Source: Pseudofrankia coriaricola
GTDB lineage: Bacteria; Actinomycetota; Actinomycetes; Frankiales; Frankiaceae
Direction: 5' to 3'
Length of the DNA: 49,822 bases
Assembly: GCF_001854805.1 (NCBI RefSeq)
Contig: NZ_MBLO01000209.1
Coordinates: forward strand, 1-49,822
Below are positions 16,899 to 26,055 of this stretch, piece after piece. Position 1 is the first letter of the stretch; each line of letters opens with the position of its first letter. The position numbers were made by a program, and so were the translations under genes. The notes under the pieces were generated by a model. That model did not search any database and was not told the DNA's origin. It saw only the letters and a list, made by a program, of their open reading frames with translations.

Positions 16899-17366
16899 TC
16901 AGCTATCTGCCCGATGCCGGAGAAACCGCTCCACGATCTCCCGGTCGAGGTCGTGGGCGAGCAGCGACATGGCCGCGTCAGGCGGCAGCCAGCGCAGCTG
17001 GTCGACCTCCTCGTTCGGGGCGAACGTGCCGCCGGTGGCACGCAGCGCCCAGTAGCGCACGACCTTGGTCGCCGGGATCCCGTGCCGGTGTACCGGGTAG
17101 GTCACGTCACCGAGGGGCGCGCCGACCTCCACCGCCAGCCCGGTCTCCTCGGCGACCTCGCGGACGGCCGCGGCCAGCCACGTCTCGCCGTCGTCGAGCT
17201 TGCCCTTGGGCAGCGACCAGTCGTCATACCTCGGCCGGTGCACCAGCACGATCTCGATCCCGCCGCCCGCGGCGGGCCGCCACACCACTCCGCCCGCCGC
17301 CCGTACCTCGACGCCGTCGGCGGCGGTCCGCTCGGCCTCGGCGGCCTTTCCCGCCTCGTCCATCAC
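16899..17366 (-). CDS. NUDIX hydrolase (MutT/ApfA-like)
   Basis: 155 residues. The Nudix box is complete: GKLDDGETWLAAAVREVAEE followed by TGL (about residues 55-77), with the catalytic RE and EE metal ligands. AAGGVVWRP at the start and LVHRPRYDDWSLPKGK before the box match actinobacterial MutT1/diadenosine-polyphosphate-type enzymes, which lack the extra histidine phosphatase domain here. Likely cytosolic cleavage of a nucleoside diphosphate linked to another group. It is 100 bp downstream of ung in the same direction, so a DNA-repair or nucleotide-sanitation pair is plausible. Confidence 0.92.
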   Translation of the reverse strand: MMDEAGKAAEAERTAADGVEVRAAGGVVWRPAAGGGIEIVLVHRPRYDDWSLPKGKLDDGETWLAAAVREVAEETGLAVEVGAPLGDVTYPVHRHGIPATKVVRYWALRATGGTFAPNEEVDQLRWLPPDAAMSLLAHDLDREIVERFLRHRADS

Positions 17367-17466
17367 GCCCCCTTTACCCGGGCATCCACCCGCACACCCG
17401 CGGACTGCTCATGCTGGCCGGCCGCCCGGGGATGGCTTGCCCGTCCGCCCGGCCCACACGCCCGGC

Positions 17467-18144
17467 TTACGGGAGGTGCCAGTCGACGGGCTGGGCGCCC
17501 TGGCTGAGCAGGAGGTCGTTGGCGCGGCTGAACGGCCGGGAACCGAAGAAACCGCGGTCCGCGGAGCGGGGCGACGGGTGGGCGGACTCGATCGTCGGGG
17601 TGCCGTCCAGGAAGGGCCGCAGGCTGCGCGCGTCGGCGCCCCACAGGATCGCGACCAGGGGCTTGCCACGGGCGGCCAGGGCGCGGATCGCCTGCTCGGT
17701 GACCTCCTCCCAGCCCTTTCCCCGGTGCGAGCCCGGCCGGCGCGGCGCCGTCGTCAACGCCCTGTTCAGCAGCAGCACGCCCTGCTGGGTCCACGGCGTG
17801 AGGTCACCGTTCGCCGGCGTCGGCACGCCCAGGTCCGAGCACAGCTCCTGGAAGATGTTCTCCAGGCTGCCCGGAAGCCGGCGCACCTCGGGCGCGACCG
17901 CGAAGCTGAATCCGATGGCCATCCCCGGGGTCGGGTAGGGATCCTGCCCGACTATCAGCACCCGGACCTCGTCGAAGGGCTGCTTGAAGGCCCGCAGAAC
18001 GTTCTCGCCGGCCGGGAGGTAGCTCCGCCCCGCCGCGATCTCCGCGCGCAGGAAGTCACCCATGGCCGCGATCCGGTCAGTCACCGGCTCCAGGGCCTGT
18101 GCCCAGCCCGGTTCGACGAGTTCCCGCAGCGGTTGTGCCGACAT
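17467..18144 (-). CDS. ung: Uracil-DNA glycosylase (family 1)
   Basis: 225 residues, the normal Ung length. The water-activating loop [12 protein letters not shown] (Asp68) is intact. [17 protein letters not shown] and [10 protein letters not shown] carry the uracil pocket, and the DNA-intercalation loop [19 protein letters not shown] holds the catalytic His189. It removes uracil from DNA in base excision repair. ATG at 18144. The gene precedes the NUDIX gene in the same direction; an 8-bp stem (18191-18198 with 18229-18236) lies just upstream. Confidence 0.97.
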   Translation of the reverse strand: MSAQPLRELVEPGWAQALEPVTDRIAAMGDFLRAEIAAGRSYLPAGENVLRAFKQPFDEVRVLIVGQDPYPTPGMAIGFSFAVAPEVRRLPGSLENIFQELCSDLGVPTPANGDLTPWTQQGVLLLNRALTTAPRRPGSHRGKGWEEVTEQAIRALAARGKPLVAILWGADARSLRPFLDGTPTIESAHPSPRSADRGFFGSRPFSRANDLLLSQGAQPVDWHLP

Positions 18145-18250
18145 GGCTGATCACCCTACCGACGCCGCCCACCGCCCGTGGCGGTGGGCGGGCGTGGCAT
18201 CCCCCGGGCCCCTCGGAAGGGAGGTCACGCCACGCCGGAGGGTCCGGCCA

Positions 18251-18272
18251 ATCCCCGCCCGCGGGCGGGGAT
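18251..18272. terminator. 22-nt perfect palindrome at the end of the lipoprotein gene
   Basis: Positions 18251-18272 read ATCCCCGCCCG and its exact reverse complement with no loop. It begins at the stop codon of the minus-strand DUF3558-like gene, so it is probably that gene's terminator. A protein-binding palindrome is the alternative. Confidence 0.55.
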
Positions 18273-18952
18273 CAGGGACCGGTCTCGGGGTTGACCGTGA
18301 CCGTCGGGCTGGCGCCGGGCGGCTCGAGCCGGGTGAGCGCGGTACGGGCAAGGTCGACGATGCCCGGCCGCGCCGTCGCCGGCGCGTCGGAGGCGACGGT
18401 GACCGACAGGTCTCCGACGCTGCCGCCACCCAGTTCGATCGTCCAGACGGTGGCATAGGTGAGGCCGCCGACGCTGAGGGCGGTGCCGTACTTCGCCGCG
18501 TCGCCCAGGTCGGAAACCGCCTCGGTCGTGCTGGACTTGTACAGGCTGCCGGCGACCGAGGCGTCGAGCTCCTCGGCGGCGGTCCTGTTCTCGTCGGCGG
18601 AACGGACGTCGACGGTCAGCAGCCCGACCGGGACCGCTCCGTCGGTGAAGGCGCAGGTCAGCACGGTCTGGCCGGAACCGGCCGGCGACCCGCCCACCGA
18701 CGTCAGCGTCACCGACGCCCGGTTCGTGACCTGTTCGACGGCGGCCGCCTCGACCAGGTCACACCCTGACGCCGGCAGGGCGAACGGCCCTTCCCGCGTC
18801 GTGGTCGTCGTGGTCGGTTTGCCGGGCGTGGCCGTCCCGGACGGACCGCCGGTCCCCGCGCTGTCGGACGTGCTGTTGAGGGCGTCGCAGCCCGTCACCG
18901 CGATCGCGGCACACAGCGAGACGGCCGCCGCCGTCACCGTTCGGCTCCACAT
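18272..18952 (-). CDS. DUF3558-like secreted lipoprotein (second paralogue)
   Basis: 226 residues from the ATG at 18952; the longer frame to 19003 is less likely because the signal peptide MWSRTVTAAAVSLCAAIAVT begins here. The lipobox is VTGC, followed by a Ser/Thr/Pro linker and the domain CDLVEAAAVEQV, with TCAFTDGAVPVG, AGSLYKS and VDLARTAL as in the paralogue at 6403-7038. A Pro-rich tail is added. Lipid-anchored outside the membrane; role unknown. Confidence 0.82.
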   Translation of the reverse strand: MWSRTVTAAAVSLCAAIAVTGCDALNSTSDSAGTGGPSGTATPGKPTTTTTTREGPFALPASGCDLVEAAAVEQVTNRASVTLTSVGGSPAGSGQTVLTCAFTDGAVPVGLLTVDVRSADENRTAAEELDASVAGSLYKSSTTEAVSDLGDAAKYGTALSVGGLTYATVWTIELGGGSVGDLSVTVASDAPATARPGIVDLARTALTRLEPPGASPTVTVNPETGP

Positions 18953-19138
18953 GGCGGGCCCCTTCGTCTGGGTCGCTCTGACCGGTGTGCGCCCTTGCGC
19001 CACCTGTCACCCAGCTGCCCGGTTCGGCCCTTCTATAACGCATCCGCCGGACTCGACGTCTGAGCAAAGGCCCATATCGATGCCGGCCGCTGAGAGAATG
19101 GGTCGCTGAGAGAACCTCACAGCACGAGGAGATCCCGC

Positions 19139-19951
19139 ATGCGCAAGTTGACCGGCCAGGGCGAGCAGGCCGTCGTGGATCTCGCCCGTCGGTACGGCGT
19201 GAGCACCGACGCGGCGCGCACGCTGTTGGAAGCGGTACTGCAGGGCAACGGCACCAGGGCGCAGTTCTCCCATCCCGAACTCGGCGGCAGCGGGCAGTGG
19301 ATGGCCAGCGGCATGACGATGATCGGCGACATGTTCAACAACGGCCTGAAGGCCACGGTCAGCGGTCTCGCCTCGGAGCTGTCGAACCTGCTCGCCTCGA
19401 TGCCGGTATACATGCCCGCGCCCCCGCCCCCGCCTCCGCCTGCCGCCGGCGGGCAGCCCGGCGTGGTCCACCCGGCGAACCTGAGCACCTGGTGGCCCGG
19501 TGACCTGGGGCAGCCCAGCTCTGTCGGCGGCCAGAACGACTCCCGGTACGCCGTCTTCCCGACCGCGCGACGGCTGGCTGTGCAGAGCGGCGGCGGCCCG
19601 GTCCGGATTCACGACACCCTCGACCACCTCGTCAGCGGCGTGCAGCAGCAACAGGGCGCCACGCCCGGGACGTTGTCCTTCTCCAGTCAGCACGGCACCT
19701 TCACCGTCGACAGCCTGCCGCTGGCGAGCACGGCACCCCCGGCGTCCGCGGCACCGCGGCAGTACCTGGCCCCCGTGCCCGGCCCGGTCGTTGGCACGCC
19801 CGAGCCCGACCCGGCGGCGGCCGCCACGGGAGGCACAGACCCAGAGGTAATCCTGGCGACGATCGACCGGCTGAGCGACCTGCACCAACGCGGTGTGCTC
19901 TCGGACGACGAGTTCTCCGCCAAGAAGGCCGAGCTACTGGCCCGCCTCTAG
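19139..19951 (+). CDS. SHOCT-domain protein
   Basis: 270 residues after GAGGAGATCCCGC. The N-terminus MRKLTGQGEQAVVDLARRYG and VSTDAARTLLEAV resemble a small helical DNA-binding-like unit. A central helix GQWMASGMTMIGDMFNNGLK is followed by a run of nine prolines and a low-complexity part. The last 37 residues, from DPEVILATIDRLSDLHQ to AKKAELLARL, form a SHOCT domain, a C-terminal oligomerisation or partner-binding motif. No signal peptide. Similar proteins occur in both actinobacteria and proteobacteria; function unknown. It is monocistronic. Confidence 0.8.
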   Translation: MRKLTGQGEQAVVDLARRYGVSTDAARTLLEAVLQGNGTRAQFSHPELGGSGQWMASGMTMIGDMFNNGLKATVSGLASELSNLLASMPVYMPAPPPPPPPAAGGQPGVVHPANLSTWWPGDLGQPSSVGGQNDSRYAVFPTARRLAVQSGGGPVRIHDTLDHLVSGVQQQQGATPGTLSFSSQHGTFTVDSLPLASTAPPASAAPRQYLAPVPGPVVGTPEPDPAAAATGGTDPEVILATIDRLSDLHQRGVLSDDEFSAKKAELLARL

Positions 19952-20074
19952 CTCGCTCCCGACGGGGCCCTGGTCGGGCGCACGGCCGAGCGGACCTGCC
20001 GGAGACCGGCCACCGCTGAGGCGGATCGGGCACCCCGAGGAAGGTCCCGCCCTCGCGAGGGCGCGACCGCGTGC

Positions 20075-21755
<1,681 letters not shown>

Positions 21756-21763
21756 TTGAAAGT

Positions 21764-21799
21764 GGCAAGGAGTGGGCAACCTCCTTGCCTTTGTCTTTT
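21764..21799 (+). terminator. Intrinsic terminator directly after the RAE promoter
   Basis: GGCAAGGAG (21764-21772) pairs with CTCCTTGCC (21781-21789) over an 8-base loop. TTTGTCTTTT follows at 21790-21799. A clear U-tract terminator is rare in such GC-rich DNA. It begins at about the predicted start point of the plus-strand promoter, so most transcripts would be only about 35 nt. Confidence 0.65.
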
Positions 21800-22010
21800 C
21801 CCGCCCCGCTGTGGACGGGCAAGCTCCTCTCGAAGCGGTGACGCGGCGCGTACGGCGATGGCGCTCTACCCGCTGAATACACCTGGGCCTCATCCCCCCT
21901 CGGCGGTGTCTGCGGCGGCCGGGTCGCACAAGGGGGCACAGACCGCCGCCAGCCGGGTGGAGTCGCGGGAGCTGTAGGGCTCGGGCCCCGGCTCCCGGCG
22001 GCGGCCGCGC

Positions 22011-22180
22011 TCAGAGGCCGTGCAGGCCGGCGAGGCGGATGGTGACGGGGAACGGCTCCGCGACGATCAGGAAGCCGCAGGGACGGGGGACCAGCAGCGC
22101 GCCGTCGAGGAGCTCGTAGCGGTTGGCGTCGCCGGGCAGGGCTGTGAGGTCCTCGACGGTGAATCCGGCCGGGCCGGGGG
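22011..22180 (-). pseudogene. Uma2-family endonuclease gene with large internal deletion
   Basis: In one frame the start region GFTVEDLTALPGDANRYELL and DGALLVPRP of Uma2 (DUF820) proteins is joined directly to the family C-terminus AEPFPVTIRLAGLHGL and stop. The middle, which carries the nuclease core and is normally about 130 residues, is gone. The same C-terminus occurs at 31263. No start codon or ribosome site is evident upstream. The gap 21800-22010 shows nothing. Confidence 0.7.
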
Positions 22181-22184
22181 CCGC

Positions 22185-22281
22185 ACCGGCGGCCGGAAGC
22201 CCAAGATGACCGCCGAGCTGATCGACAAGGCCCAGCGGATGTGCGACTCCCGCCAGTTCACCATGGCCGAGATCGCCGCGG
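22185..22281 (+). pseudogene. Serine recombinase C-terminal HTH remnant
   Basis: The plus frame reads TGGRKPKMTAELIDKAQRMC then DSRQFTMAEIAAG, the hinge and helix-turn-helix of Tn3-type resolvases. It has no catalytic domain in front and runs into unrelated sequence behind. It touches the Uma2 remnant on the other strand. Confidence 0.7.
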
Positions 22282-22389
22282 GGCTTGAGCAGCGGTCAGT
22301 GGCGTTGGCGTGCCCGTTCCAGCGCGTAGTCGTTGGCGACCCGGTAGATGTGGAACCGGGCCTCGCGCAGGGGCTCGAGAACGTGGTCG
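22280..22389. repeat. Dispersed repeat, copy 1
   Basis: Shares GGGGCTTGAGCAGC, GGTCAGTGGCG and a 46-bp core (22344-22389) with 46158-46276; the core has four mismatches. On the minus strand the core encodes VLEPLREARFHIYR, apparently the end of a lost gene I do not recognise. Confidence 0.55.
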
Positions 22390-22450
22390 ATTGCACGCAC
22401 CTGACGAATGGACCGATGCGATCGACGGTGCTGTTTCGTGAGCTGATCGC

Positions 22451-22918
22451 TCAGCGGGCGTCCACTTGGCGGTTGGGCGCCCATAGCTGGTCGGCGTCGC
22501 CGGCGTCGAGCCGGCCTCGGTAGACGTCGATCTTGTGGTCGATGAGCCTGAGGTTCTCCTGCAACTGGGCGAGCGCGGCGGTCACCTCGGCGCGGTGGGC
22601 CTCCAGGAGGGCAAGTCGTTCCTGCTCGTTGCCGCGCCCGGCGGATACGAGCTGGGCGTAGCGCCGGATTGTCTTGATGGGCATGCCGGTGGCCCGCAGC
22701 CTGGTGCAGACGGTGATCCAGTCCAGGTCTAGCTGCTGGTAGCGCCGCCGGCCACCGGCGGTGCGGTCGACAGGAGTGACGACCAGGCCGGCGCGTTCGT
22801 AGTAGCGCAGAGTGTGCACGCTGACCCCGGTGCGGCGGGCCGCCTCAGCGATGCTCAAGCCCGCCTGGGGGTCGGACCGAGCGGGCCCGGGTACCGGCCG
22901 CAGCTTGACTTCGAGCAC
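22451..22918 (-). CDS. MerR family transcriptional regulator
   Basis: 155 residues. The N-terminal winged HTH is GLSIAEAARRTGVSVHTLRY and YERAGLV; the MerR linker RRRYQQLDLDWITVCTRLRA and a coiled coil (about residues 95-140, ALLEAHRAEVTAALAQLQEN) follow. There are no metal-binding Cys, so it is of the small-molecule or redox type. Start GTG at 22918 is the frame limit; a TTG 20 codons in, just before LSIAEA, is also possible. It is divergent from an SDR gene 24 bp away whose promoter has the long spacer that MerR proteins twist into use. Confidence 0.9.
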   Translation of the reverse strand: MLEVKLRPVPGPARSDPQAGLSIAEAARRTGVSVHTLRYYERAGLVVTPVDRTAGGRRRYQQLDLDWITVCTRLRATGMPIKTIRRYAQLVSAGRGNEQERLALLEAHRAEVTAALAQLQENLRLIDHKIDVYRGRLDAGDADQLWAPNRQVDAR

Positions 22919-22935
22919 GCTCTAGATCCTAGCGT
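22905..22935 (+). promoter_or_regulatory. MerR-type promoter with 19-bp spacer
   Basis: TTGACT (22905-22910), 19-bp spacer containing GAGC-AC-GCTC, TAGCGT (22930-22935). The 19-bp spacing is the hallmark of promoters activated by MerR proteins through DNA distortion. The expected start point, about 22942, coincides with the ATG of the SDR gene at 22943, so the mRNA would be leaderless. Confidence 0.6.
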
Positions 22936-22942
22936 CGTAGCC

Positions 22943-23653
22943 ATGACAGCAACACTGATCACTGGAGCAAACAAAGGTCTCGGCTTCGAGACCGCCCGCC
23001 AGCTCCTTGCCGCGGGCCACACCGTCTACATCGCAAGCAGGGACGCCGAACGCGGCCGCCGGGCTGCCGAGCAGCTAGGCGCACGGGCAGTCCGGCTCGA
23101 CGTCACCGACGACGCGTCCGTGAAGGCCGCGGCGACGGCCATCGAGGCCGACGGAGGGCTGGACGTGCTGGTCAACAACGCCGGCATCCAAGAAGAGATG
23201 GGTGACAACGTCGTGATCGGCGCCGCGGACGTGACCGCCGACCTGATGCGACAGACATTCGAGACGAACGTCTTCGGCACCGTGCGCGTCCTCCACGCGT
23301 TTCTCCCGCTGCTGCAGCGTTCCACCGCCCCGGTCGTGGTCAACGTCAGCAGCGGTCTGGCCTCGCTCACCCGGGTCACCACCCCGGGCACCCCGGCCTA
23401 CGCCTACCCGGGCGTCGCCTACCCGGCGTCGAAGACTGCGGTCAACATGATCACCGTGCAGTACGCGAAGGCGTTCCCGAACATGCGGATCAACGCGGTG
23501 GAGCCTGGCTTCACCAAGACCGACCTGAACGGGAACACCGGCCTCCAGACCGTCGAGCAGGGCGCCGAGATCATCGTGCGCATGGCGCAGGTGAGCCCCC
23601 CAGATGGCCCCACCGGAGGCTACTTCGACGCCGACAACACCCTCCCCTGGTAA
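22943..23653 (+). CDS. SDR family oxidoreductase (MerR-controlled)
   Basis: 236 residues. TLITGANKGLGFETARQLLA is the NAD(P)-binding TGxxxGxG motif, LDVLVNNAGIQEE the NNAG motif, NVSSGLASL carries the catalytic Ser and AYPASKTAVNM the Tyr-x-x-x-Lys. INAVEPGFTKTDLNGNTGL is the usual cofactor-side loop. This is a classical short-chain dehydrogenase resembling the carbonyl-reductase-like group. No Shine-Dalgarno is seen and the promoter predicts a leaderless mRNA. The pair with the divergent MerR gene suggests induction by the enzyme's substrate, perhaps a reactive carbonyl; that is inference. Confidence 0.92.
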   Translation: MTATLITGANKGLGFETARQLLAAGHTVYIASRDAERGRRAAEQLGARAVRLDVTDDASVKAAATAIEADGGLDVLVNNAGIQEEMGDNVVIGAADVTADLMRQTFETNVFGTVRVLHAFLPLLQRSTAPVVVNVSSGLASLTRVTTPGTPAYAYPGVAYPASKTAVNMITVQYAKAFPNMRINAVEPGFTKTDLNGNTGLQTVEQGAEIIVRMAQVSPPDGPTGGYFDADNTLPW

Positions 23654-23723
23654 TCCGAACCGGGCGCCATCAGGTACGCCGACGTGTGTCCAGTACGGGT
23701 ACACCCCAACACCACACGATCAA

Positions 23724-23742
23724 CTGACGTGAGAAGCGTCAG
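23724..23742. repeat. Short inverted repeat before the chimeric recombinase
   Basis: CTGACG (23724-23729) and CGTCAG (23737-23742), 7-base loop, in the 178-bp gap before the recombinase gene. It could be part of a resolution site or a weak terminator for the SDR gene. Confidence 0.3.
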
Positions 23743-23831
23743 GTTAGAGTCCATCGCGTCGTTTCCTGGCGTGTGTCCACTCGGTTCCTAGAGTCCACCC
23801 TGACATTTCGGGTGCGGAAGGGGCCGGGCGA

Positions 23832-24593
23832 ATGCGGGTCGGCTACGTCAGGGTCAGCACTGCCGACCAGAACACCGTGCGGCAACTCGACGGGGTCGAG
23901 GTCGAGCGGATGTTCACCGACAAAGCGTCTGGGAAGGACACCGACCGGCCGAAGTTCGACGAGATGCTCGCGTTCGTCCGCGACGGCGACACCGTGCTCG
24001 TGCACTCGATGGACCGCCTCGCCCGCAACCTCGACGACCTGCGCCGCACCGTGCGAGCCCTGACCGGCAAGGGTGTGCGGGTGGAGTTCGTCAAAGAGAA
24101 CCTGATCTTCACGGGCGAGGACTCGCCGATGGCGACCCTGCTGCTGTCAGTCATGGGCGCGTTCGCCGAGTTCGAGCGCGCCCTGATCCTCGAGCGCCAA
24201 CGCGAGGGCATCGCCGCCGCCAGGCAGCGCGGCGTCTACACCGGCCGCAAACCCGCCCTCACCCCCGACCAGGCCCCCCACCGGCCCGGCCCGCACCGGC
24301 GCGCGACGACCGACCCGCGCGACCTGTGCCCCGACACCGGCCGGGCCCGCCTCGGCTACGACCGGGCCCGGATCCTGCTCGGCCAGTACGGCGACGGCCT
24401 ACGCCTCCACCAGCTCCGACACAGCGCGGCCACCCACCTCGGCGACGCCAACACCTCCGCCAACGTGATCATGGCGAAGACCGGGCACAGGTCGCTGCGC
24501 TCCGTCCAGCGCTACGTCAAACCCGGCCTCGCGGCCGTGCACCAGGCCACCGAGGCGCTGTCCAGCCCCTACGCGACGTCCCAGTGGTGGTAG
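23832..24593 (+). CDS. Chimeric recombinase: serine-resolvase catalytic domain fused to tyrosine-recombinase catalytic end
   Basis: 253 residues in one unbroken frame, with GGAAGGGG before the ATG. Residues 1-about 140 are a Tn3-type resolvase domain: MRVGYVRVSTADQNT with catalytic Ser9, MDRLARNLDDLRRTV and MGAFAEFERALILERQREGI. After GVYTGRKPALTPDQ the resolvase HTH is missing. Following a junction of about 20 residues, the frame becomes the C-terminal part of a tyrosine integrase: LRLHQLRHSAATHL (HxxR), AKTGHRSLRSVQRY (GH and the Tyr nucleophile) and PGLAAVHQATEALSS. Neither half is a complete recombinase. Most likely a product of an illegitimate deletion between two recombinase genes. Confidence 0.85.
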   Translation: MRVGYVRVSTADQNTVRQLDGVEVERMFTDKASGKDTDRPKFDEMLAFVRDGDTVLVHSMDRLARNLDDLRRTVRALTGKGVRVEFVKENLIFTGEDSPMATLLLSVMGAFAEFERALILERQREGIAAARQRGVYTGRKPALTPDQAPHRPGPHRRATTDPRDLCPDTGRARLGYDRARILLGQYGDGLRLHQLRHSAATHLGDANTSANVIMAKTGHRSLRSVQRYVKPGLAAVHQATEALSSPYATSQWW

Positions 24594-24674
24594 TTGGTGT
24601 CCCACCGCCACGAGAGGCCCACACCGCGGCACCGAGGCAGATGGCTCCGAACAGGACGGGGACCGTTCTTGGGT

Positions 24675-25157
24675 TCACGCTTGCTGCTGGGCGCGAACGG
24701 TTTCACGGTCCGGGCTGGTCGCCGACGGTGCGGTGCGGGGCCAGGTCCAGGCGTACCGCACGATGAGGGCGAGTAGGATCAGTTCCAGTACGATGCCAAG
24801 GCCGTAGAAGTACAGCCAGGACTCGCCCACCGCGTTGAATGCCGTGACGGGAACGTAGAGCGAGGCCACGATGAGGTTCGTGATGCGGGTCGCCCGGGCG
24901 GGCAGCGTCATCGACAGCACGACCATGAGGATCGGGATGGCCATTAGGGTCAGCGCCGTGGTCGAAAAGGTCTGGGAGAGGTCGAACTCGAAGACCTTGC
25001 CGTCGAGGATGTCTTCGATGACGCCGGGCGTGAAGAAGTTGAGAATGTCCACGTAGGCGCACAGGAACATGAAGCTGGTCCACGCCGCGGCGAGCTTGGC
25101 TCTCACCGGGATCGGCTGGTCCTCCAGTGTGGTGGTGGGTTGACGCGTTCTCATCAT
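24675..25157 (-). CDS. DUF6326 family membrane protein
   Basis: 160 residues with four membrane segments, about 25-43 (LAAAWTSFMFLCAYVDILN), 68-88 (LTLMAIPILMVVLSMTLPA), 95-112 (ITNLIVASLYVPVTAF) and 116-138 (WLYFYGLGIVLELILLALIV). LEDQPIPVRAKLAAAW and FFTPGVIEDI are shared with the DUF6326 group. Function unknown. GGAG lies three bases before the first of two ATGs. It is downstream of the response-regulator gene in the same direction, separated by 241 bp. Confidence 0.75.
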   Translation of the reverse strand: MMRTRQPTTTLEDQPIPVRAKLAAAWTSFMFLCAYVDILNFFTPGVIEDILDGKVFEFDLSQTFSTTALTLMAIPILMVVLSMTLPARATRITNLIVASLYVPVTAFNAVGESWLYFYGLGIVLELILLALIVRYAWTWPRTAPSATSPDRETVRAQQQA

Positions 25158-25295
25158 GGGCTCCGTCGTTGGTGAGGATCGGTACGTCCACGATCGCTGA
25201 GCCCGGCGGCGGGCACACCGGCCCGGAGGCCGGAGTTCGCCTGGCCGATGAGATGGTCTCTCTCTCGTGCTTTCGGCTGATCCGCCGCTGCCGCG

Positions 25296-25314
25296 CTGTC
25301 CCTACACTGGACAG
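25296..25314. promoter_or_regulatory. Inverted repeat around a TACACT box
   Basis: CTGTCC (25296-25301) and GGACAG (25309-25314) flank TACACT, a fair -10. It lies in the gap between the response regulator and the DUF6326 gene and could be an operator; no other support. Confidence 0.3.
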
Positions 25315-25398
25315 AAGGTGACGAAGGCGCTGCGCTCGTTGTGGGCCTCGGTCGCCCCCGGCCGGGACCAGTCGTCGTGCATGTACGTCAGGTTCGGT

Positions 25399-26055
25399 TC
25401 AGTGCCCCACCCGGCCGGTGTCGTAGGCCCACATCGCGATCTCGACCCTGTTCCGGGCGCCGATCTTGGTCAGCAGGCTCGCGACGTGGGTCTTGGCGGT
25501 CGTCAAGCTGATGAACAGCTCGGCGGCGATCTCCGCGTTCGTGCGGCCGACAGCGACCAGTTTCAGCACCTCCTCCTCGCGTTGGGTGAGCGGCTCGATA
25601 GGTTGGGTACGGCGTTTCGATGAGGCCCCCGCGGCAAGGGTCGCTAGCAGCCTGCGGGTGATGTTCGGCGCGATCAGGGCATCGCCGACGGCGGCGGCAT
25701 GGACAGCCTGCACCAGCAACTCTGGCCCGGCATCCTTGAGGAGAAATCCTCGGGCTCCGGCCCGAAGCGCGCCGTGGACGTACTCGTCCAGGTCGAACGT
25801 CGTGATCACCACCACCGCGATGGGGTCCGCTACGCCCCGCCCTGCGAGGAGCTCGGTCACCTCGATGCCGTCCAGCCCGGGCATCCGAATGTCGACCAGG
25901 CACACGTCGGGGCGGAGCCGATGCGCCAGCTCGACGGCGGCCTTGCCGTCGGCGGCTTGGCCGACGACCTCGATGTCGGGCTGGGCGTCAAGGATCATCG
26001 ACAGGCCGGTGCGCACCAGATCCTGGTCGTCTGCCACCAGCACGCGCGTCGTCAT
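25399..26055 (-). CDS. NarL/FixJ-type response regulator
   Basis: 218 residues from the ATG at 26055. The receiver domain has RVLVADDQDLVRTGL (acidic pocket), phospho-acceptor Asp55 in CLVDIRMPGLDG and Lys107 in FLLKDAG. The C-terminal LuxR-type HTH is LTQREEEVLKLVAVGRTNAE followed by IAAELFISLTTAKTHV. The ATG overlaps the stop of the histidine kinase by four bases (ATGA), so the pair is translationally coupled. A truncated ABC ATPase gene diverges from the kinase, and such systems often regulate an adjacent exporter. Confidence 0.95.
   Translation of the reverse strand: MTTRVLVADDQDLVRTGLSMILDAQPDIEVVGQAADGKAAVELAHRLRPDVCLVDIRMPGLDGIEVTELLAGRGVADPIAVVVITTFDLDEYVHGALRAGARGFLLKDAGPELLVQAVHAAAVGDALIAPNITRRLLATLAAGASSKRRTQPIEPLTQREEEVLKLVAVGRTNAEIAAELFISLTTAKTHVASLLTKIGARNRVEIAMWAYDTGRVGH

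Noticed and set aside
21764..21799. Terminator belonging to rox
   Set aside because: The U-tract reads on the plus strand, while rox is on the minus strand and starts at 21502, so the hairpin cannot terminate rox.
23724..23742. A Tn3 res site before the chimeric recombinase
   Set aside because: Only one short inverted repeat is present; the three subsites of a res region were not seen.
24675..25157. Toxin or holin-like reading of the four-TM protein
   Set aside because: Length and motifs agree with DUF6326 proteins; nothing indicates a toxin.
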